A stretch of 64,000 nt of DNA, from NCBI GenBank assembly GCA_033063855.1, contig CP093831.1, positions 16,430,001 through 16,494,000 on the forward strand, read 5' to 3'. Below, one piece after another: positions 60,637 through 64,000 of this stretch. Positions within the stretch are counted from its first letter, which is position 1; each line of letters starts with the position of its first letter. The notes below the pieces were generated by a model. The model did not search any database and was not told where the DNA came from. It was given only the letters and a program-made list of their open reading frames with translations. This DNA is from Smittia aterrima (Eukaryota > Arthropoda > Insecta > Diptera > Chironomidae). Both the position numbers and the translations under genes were made by a program.

Positions 60637-61313
60637 TTAGCAGTCTTCAGAGCTTGAGCTAGAACTTGAGCATGACTTTGAATTCGATGAATTAGGTCTT
60701 CTGGTTGTGTCTCCAGTTAATTGACAGTTGGCGCGACTGTAAATAATTTTCAAATGTTTAAAATTGAACATTCACTAACAATCAGTTTCTTACTCAGGGA
60801 AGTCACACCATCCATGTTGCACGCTCCAGTGTTGTCCAGGAGGGCAATTCATCACAGATGAAACTCCCCAGTTACATTTCAAGAATCTTGAGCAGTCAGT
60901 TGGATGAGGAAACATTACTGGAGGAATCGGGTTTCCGGGTGGACATGACCCACCTAATTGGCATTGCGCTACACTGTTTAAAGAAATAAAATAAAGATCT
61001 TTGAGAAAATTAAAGATCTCCTTACTCTGGCCAGTCACATCTGTTGATAGCAACTCCCCAATGTTCTCCTAATTAACGATAAGAATTATTTAAGTCAATG
61101 TAACTTGTTGAAGTCACTTCATTTACCTGGTGGACACGTAAATTGAACAGCAAGTCCATTAGCGCAAGTGAAGAATCGTGTACAATCAGATGGGTCATTT
61201 AAGTGAAGAGGAGGATTTGGAGTTCCTGGAGGACATCTCGCATCGGGAACTCCGTTTTGTGAATAAGCCACAGAAATCAAACTGAATAAAATTAAAAACT
61301 TGACCATCTTCAC
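60637..61313 (-). CDS. Secreted two-domain chitin-binding (peritrophin-A/CBM14) protein
   Basis: Four minus-strand exons, 61313-61127, 61068-61026, 60973-60794 and 60736-60637, give 169 aa (167 if translation begins at the second Met). The N-terminus is a signal peptide cut near residue 18 (FLILFSLISVAYS). Two peritrophin-A domains follow with the canonical six-cysteine spacing: C27, C44, C50, C60, C73, C81, and C87, C104, C110, C120, C133, C141. Each carries the aromatic DC-x-RF-x-x-C core and a CPPG-x-HW motif. The tail holds a run of seven serines and two extra cysteines. Such proteins bind chitin in the peritrophic matrix or cuticle. The equal spacing of the two domains points to an internal duplication. 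GATA sites upstream favour gut expression, which is an inference. The gene is divergent from the reductase. Confidence 0.88.
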
Positions 61314-61330
61314 TTTTTCTCTTTGAAGTT

Positions 61331-61368
61331 AAACTGAACATTTTTTAGAACGTTGACTTCCTTAAATA
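61331..61368 (-). promoter_or_regulatory. Core promoter of the chitin-binding gene (TATA-like plus initiator)
   Basis: On the minus strand TATTTAAG (61368-61361) lies 31 bp upstream of TTCAGTTT (61338-61331), a strong arthropod initiator with its A at 61335. The leader before the ATG would be about 20 nt. Confidence 0.6.
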
Positions 61369-61376
61369 CAAAATCT

Positions 61377-61471
61377 TTATCAGGTTGAAATTATCCACGC
61401 GCAGATTGTCGCGACATAAAAAAGATCATCGATCCGAGATAAGAGAGATTACGATTTACGATTCGAGATAA
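61377..61471. promoter_or_regulatory. Cluster of four GATAA sites
   Basis: GATAA occurs on the minus strand at 61377-61381 and 61391-61395, and on the + strand at 61438-61442 and 61467-61471: four in 95 bp directly upstream of the chitin-binding gene's TATA element. GATA factors control fly midgut genes. Confidence 0.45.
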
Positions 61472-61807
61472 ACTTTCGTGCGTATTTCTTATTTTAGATT
61501 CTCACTATTTTCCAAATTTAATAAAATTAGTTCGAGTAATTAAACTTTAAACTTCACTTATGTCATATTTTGACGAATCACTCAAAAGCTGACGGCAGCA
61601 TTTTAGTAAAGTTACGTCACAAAAATGACAATTCTTGTCATAATAGTTTTTGACTTTACTTAGTTGCCTGACGTTGCCCGACAATTAAATATTAATTAAT
61701 TCATCTGAATGTAAATTTTAATTTTATTTCCCATGTTAAAAAAAACTTTCACGGCCAATTTTCGATAAGTTCTCGAGTTGAGCAGACGTGACTAAAAATC
61801 AGTGAAA

Positions 61808-63502
61808 ATGAAATATTCAAATGATACTATGTTCGATATCGAGTCCGTCGAGGATTCGCTTAAATCATTACAGAAAAAGGATACTCCACTGACTAATCTT
61901 CCGACGATCCCAGAATTTTACGCTGGTCAAGAAATCTTCATCACAGGAGGTACGGGATTTATAGGAAAGGTTTTGATTGAGAAAATGTTGAGATCATGTC
62001 CTGATGTGAAAATGATTTATCTTCTGCTACGACCAAAGAAAGGACGGCCGATCGAAGAGAGATTGAAAGACATTTTTGAGTTGCCCTTGTTTGATCTACT
62101 TCGTCAAACAAATCCAAATTTCGCTTCACAAGTTTGTGCAATTGCTGGAGACGTCGCTGAGTTGAATCTCGCGCTATCTCCAGAAAGCCTCGAGACAATG
62201 AAGAACGTTTCAATCATTATCCACTCAGCAGCTTCAGTTCGTTTCGATGACACGCTTAAGCACGCTGTGTTTGTCAATACCCGTGGAACGAGAGAAGTTT
62301 TCAAGTTTGCTGAGACACTCAAGAATCTTAAACTTGTGACGCATGTTTCAACGACCTACAGCAATGTTTTCGTTCACACTCTCGAGGAGAAAATTTATCC
62401 AGCGGCTGCCGATTGGAGGAAAACTATTGAAATCTGTGAAAAACTAGAGACTGATGTTCTGGAGAAGTTTACTCCACACTACATTAACTTCATGCCAAAC
62501 ACTTACGTCTTCTCAAAAAATCTTGCCGAGCATGTCTCGAACTATTACAAGGATCGACTTCCTGTCGTGCTGTTCAGACCTTCCGTTGTTATTGGGGCAG
62601 TGAAAGAGCCGTTGCAAGGATGGGTGGATAACTTCAATGGACCAATGGGAATTCTCTTAGCATCAGTTTTGGGAATCAGCAAGACAATGTATTGTGATCC
62701 GAAGAATATTCTCGATATGATTCCTGTCGATATTTGTGCAAAGTCGATTCTCATTGCTACATGGAAAGGAGCTTTCGATGAAAAGTAATTTGAAAATGAA
62801 TTTTAAATATTTTTGAAACTTATAATCTCTTTTAGACAAACATTTCCTGTTTACAATGGCGCCCTTGGTAATAAAACGAGAATGACAATCGAGCAGATGC
62901 TTGATATTGGAGCAAAAGGAGTTGTTCATGAGTTTCCGATGGAACATCACGTTCTACCAGCTGGTGGAGGCGTAACTTTGAACGAAAATCTGAACCTCAT
63001 TCGACTCTTTTTCTTCCAAATTATTCCAGCCATTTTAATCGATATTTTATTGAAGTTCAGAGGTGAAAAACCAAGGTGACTACTGATTGACGTGAAAACT
63101 TATTTTTGTATTTTAAAGTTTCATTTTCAATTTTATTTTAGACTTCTTCATCTTCAGAGAAAGATTCATGAGGCAAACAAAGCTTTGAGTTACTTCGTAA
63201 CAAATAATTGGAATTTCAAAAACGATAACATGACCAGTTTATCTTCGTTCTTGCGATTAGAAGATTACAAAGACTTTGAAACGCGATCATTCGTCTACCT
63301 TGATAAAGTCTTCGCCATTCGCTTCTTTACTCTCGGCTTCCGTCGATATCTTCTTAAGGAGAAAGATGAATCGCTGGATCGATGCAAAGTGAGATATCAG
63401 AGAATGAAAATCGCCAACAACGCAATGAAGTTCATCTTCTACTCATTTTGTTTCTACTTGATCTTCTATAAATTTCAAATGATTAAATATTTAATGCCTT
63501 AA
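61808..63502 (+). CDS. Fatty acyl-CoA reductase (FAR), first of a tandem pair
   Basis: Three exons, 61808-62784, 62836-63075 and 63142-63502, joined in phase 2 at both introns, encode 525 aa. This alcohol-forming reductase converts fatty acyl-CoA to fatty alcohol with NADPH, feeding wax, hydrocarbon or pheromone-type lipids. The Rossmann nucleotide-binding motif TGGTGFIG is at residues 46-53. The catalytic YVFSK (Y233, K237) follows, with VVLFRPSVVIGAVKEPLQGW after it, a strong insect FAR signature. The second and third exons carry the FAR C-terminal (sterile) domain, with hydrophobic stretches at LIRLFFFQIIPAILIDIL and at the C-terminus (FIFYSFCFYLIFYKF), which probably associate with the ER or peroxisome membrane. 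The start is the ATG at 61808, the first in frame. Length is normal for the family. AATAAA at about 63515 or 63704 may end the transcript. Confidence 0.93.
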
Positions 63503-63813
63503 GTTGACTCATCAAATAAAAGGTTTCGGGAATCCAATGAAAATAAATATTTTTATCAATGAATCTTCAATTCGAAAATCGTTTTTATTAGCAAGTTCTC
63601 GGCCACAACGATTCGCGCCTCGAAAACGACTCGTCATTCTAAACTTGCTCGAACTTCAATTTGTCGTTGACGATAATCGAATTGTAATCAATTCTAAGTT
63701 ATGTAAATAAATTTCAGACTATTAATTAACTTATAATAAGACTCAATCAAACTTAGAAAATTAGTTGTGTTCAAAGTTTTAAAGTGATTAGAAGATAGTT
63801 TTTTCTGTTCATC
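63503..63813. other. Short spacer between the tandem FAR genes
   Basis: These 311 bp hold two AATAAA words (about 63515 and 63704) for the first gene and the promoter/leader of the second. No TATA box is obvious. Confidence 0.5.
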
Positions 63814-64000
63814 ATGAATTACTCAAATCGTCCAATGCACGCGTTGAAAAACGAGGAAGAGAATTTGGAATCTTTGTTTGCAAAGGAAGATCGACTCGAT
63901 GATCTACCAGACATTCCAAATTTCTACGCGGATCAAGAGATTTTCATCACTGGTGGATCTGGATTTATGGGAAAAGTTTTGATTGAGAAGCTTCTTCGCT
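63814..64000 (+). CDS. Fatty acyl-CoA reductase, second tandem copy (3' truncated by window)
   Basis: The first 62 codons are present and the frame is open to the window edge. The N-terminus is Glu/Asp-rich and then reads LDDLPDIPNFYADQEIFITGGSGFMGKVLIEKLLR, which aligns closely with residues 28-64 of the neighbouring reductase, including the TGGxGFxGK nucleotide-binding loop. Same strand, close spacing and high similarity show a tandem duplication. The catalytic YxxxK lies beyond the window, so activity cannot be judged. Confidence 0.88.
   Translation, partial: MNYSNRPMHALKNEEENLESLFAKEDRLDDLPDIPNFYADQEIFITGGSGFMGKVLIEKLLR

Noticed and set aside
1..64000. CRISPR arrays, tRNA or rRNA genes, bacterial operons or prophage
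   Set aside because: No regularly spaced direct repeats, no tRNA A/B-box pairs and no rRNA-like stretches were noticed by eye; the gene structure is eukaryotic throughout.

Overview
The window is nuclear DNA of an insect, most likely a fly. The gene set includes a glutamine-rich Bruchpilot C-terminus, a Wnt5 with a very long pro-region, a partner-of-paired F-box protein, peritrophin-type chitin-binding domains and paired fatty acyl-CoA reductases. Genes are split by short GT-AG introns, mostly 50-75 bp. Together with AT-rich intergenic DNA this suggests a compact lower-dipteran (midge-like) genome; that placement is an inference and not certain.

Layout. At 1-2872 (+) lies the 3' part of bruchpilot/ELKS. 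A 3.5-kb AT-rich gap follows. At 6398-7194 (-) is a small four-helix membrane protein, divergent from a secreted glycine-rich repeat protein at 7677-8572 (+). At 9269-10041 (+) is RYBP. From 10.0 to 27.9 kb I find no convincing coding sequence. The desert holds a CpG-rich promoter-like patch (13.2-14.3 kb), a dense cluster of TTTATG homeodomain-type words (23.87-25.40 kb) and a long near-perfect hairpin (27.0 kb). The FBXL14/partner of paired gene is at 27928-29385 (-).

The second half is dominated by Wnt5, nine coding exons from 34481 to 57789 (+). Its 13.2-kb first intron contains a complete iodotyrosine-deiodinase-like gene on the same strand (40036-40943). Converging on the Wnt5 3' end is an allantoinase-like gene at 58671-60299 (-) whose reading frame is intact but which has lost nearly all metal-binding residues. 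A two-domain chitin-binding secreted protein (60637-61313, -) is divergent from a fatty acyl-CoA reductase (61808-63502, +). The first 62 codons of a tandem reductase paralogue close the window.

The genes do not form one pathway; this is an ordinary metazoan neighbourhood. The observations most worth checking are the catalytically dead allantoinase homologue (which also has a GC-AG intron), the hairpin at 27022-27108, a structured element in the Wnt5 3' region, and the repeat-phased introns of the glycine-rich gene. All exon joins were worked out by hand from splice signals and reading-frame continuity; none was tested against transcripts.
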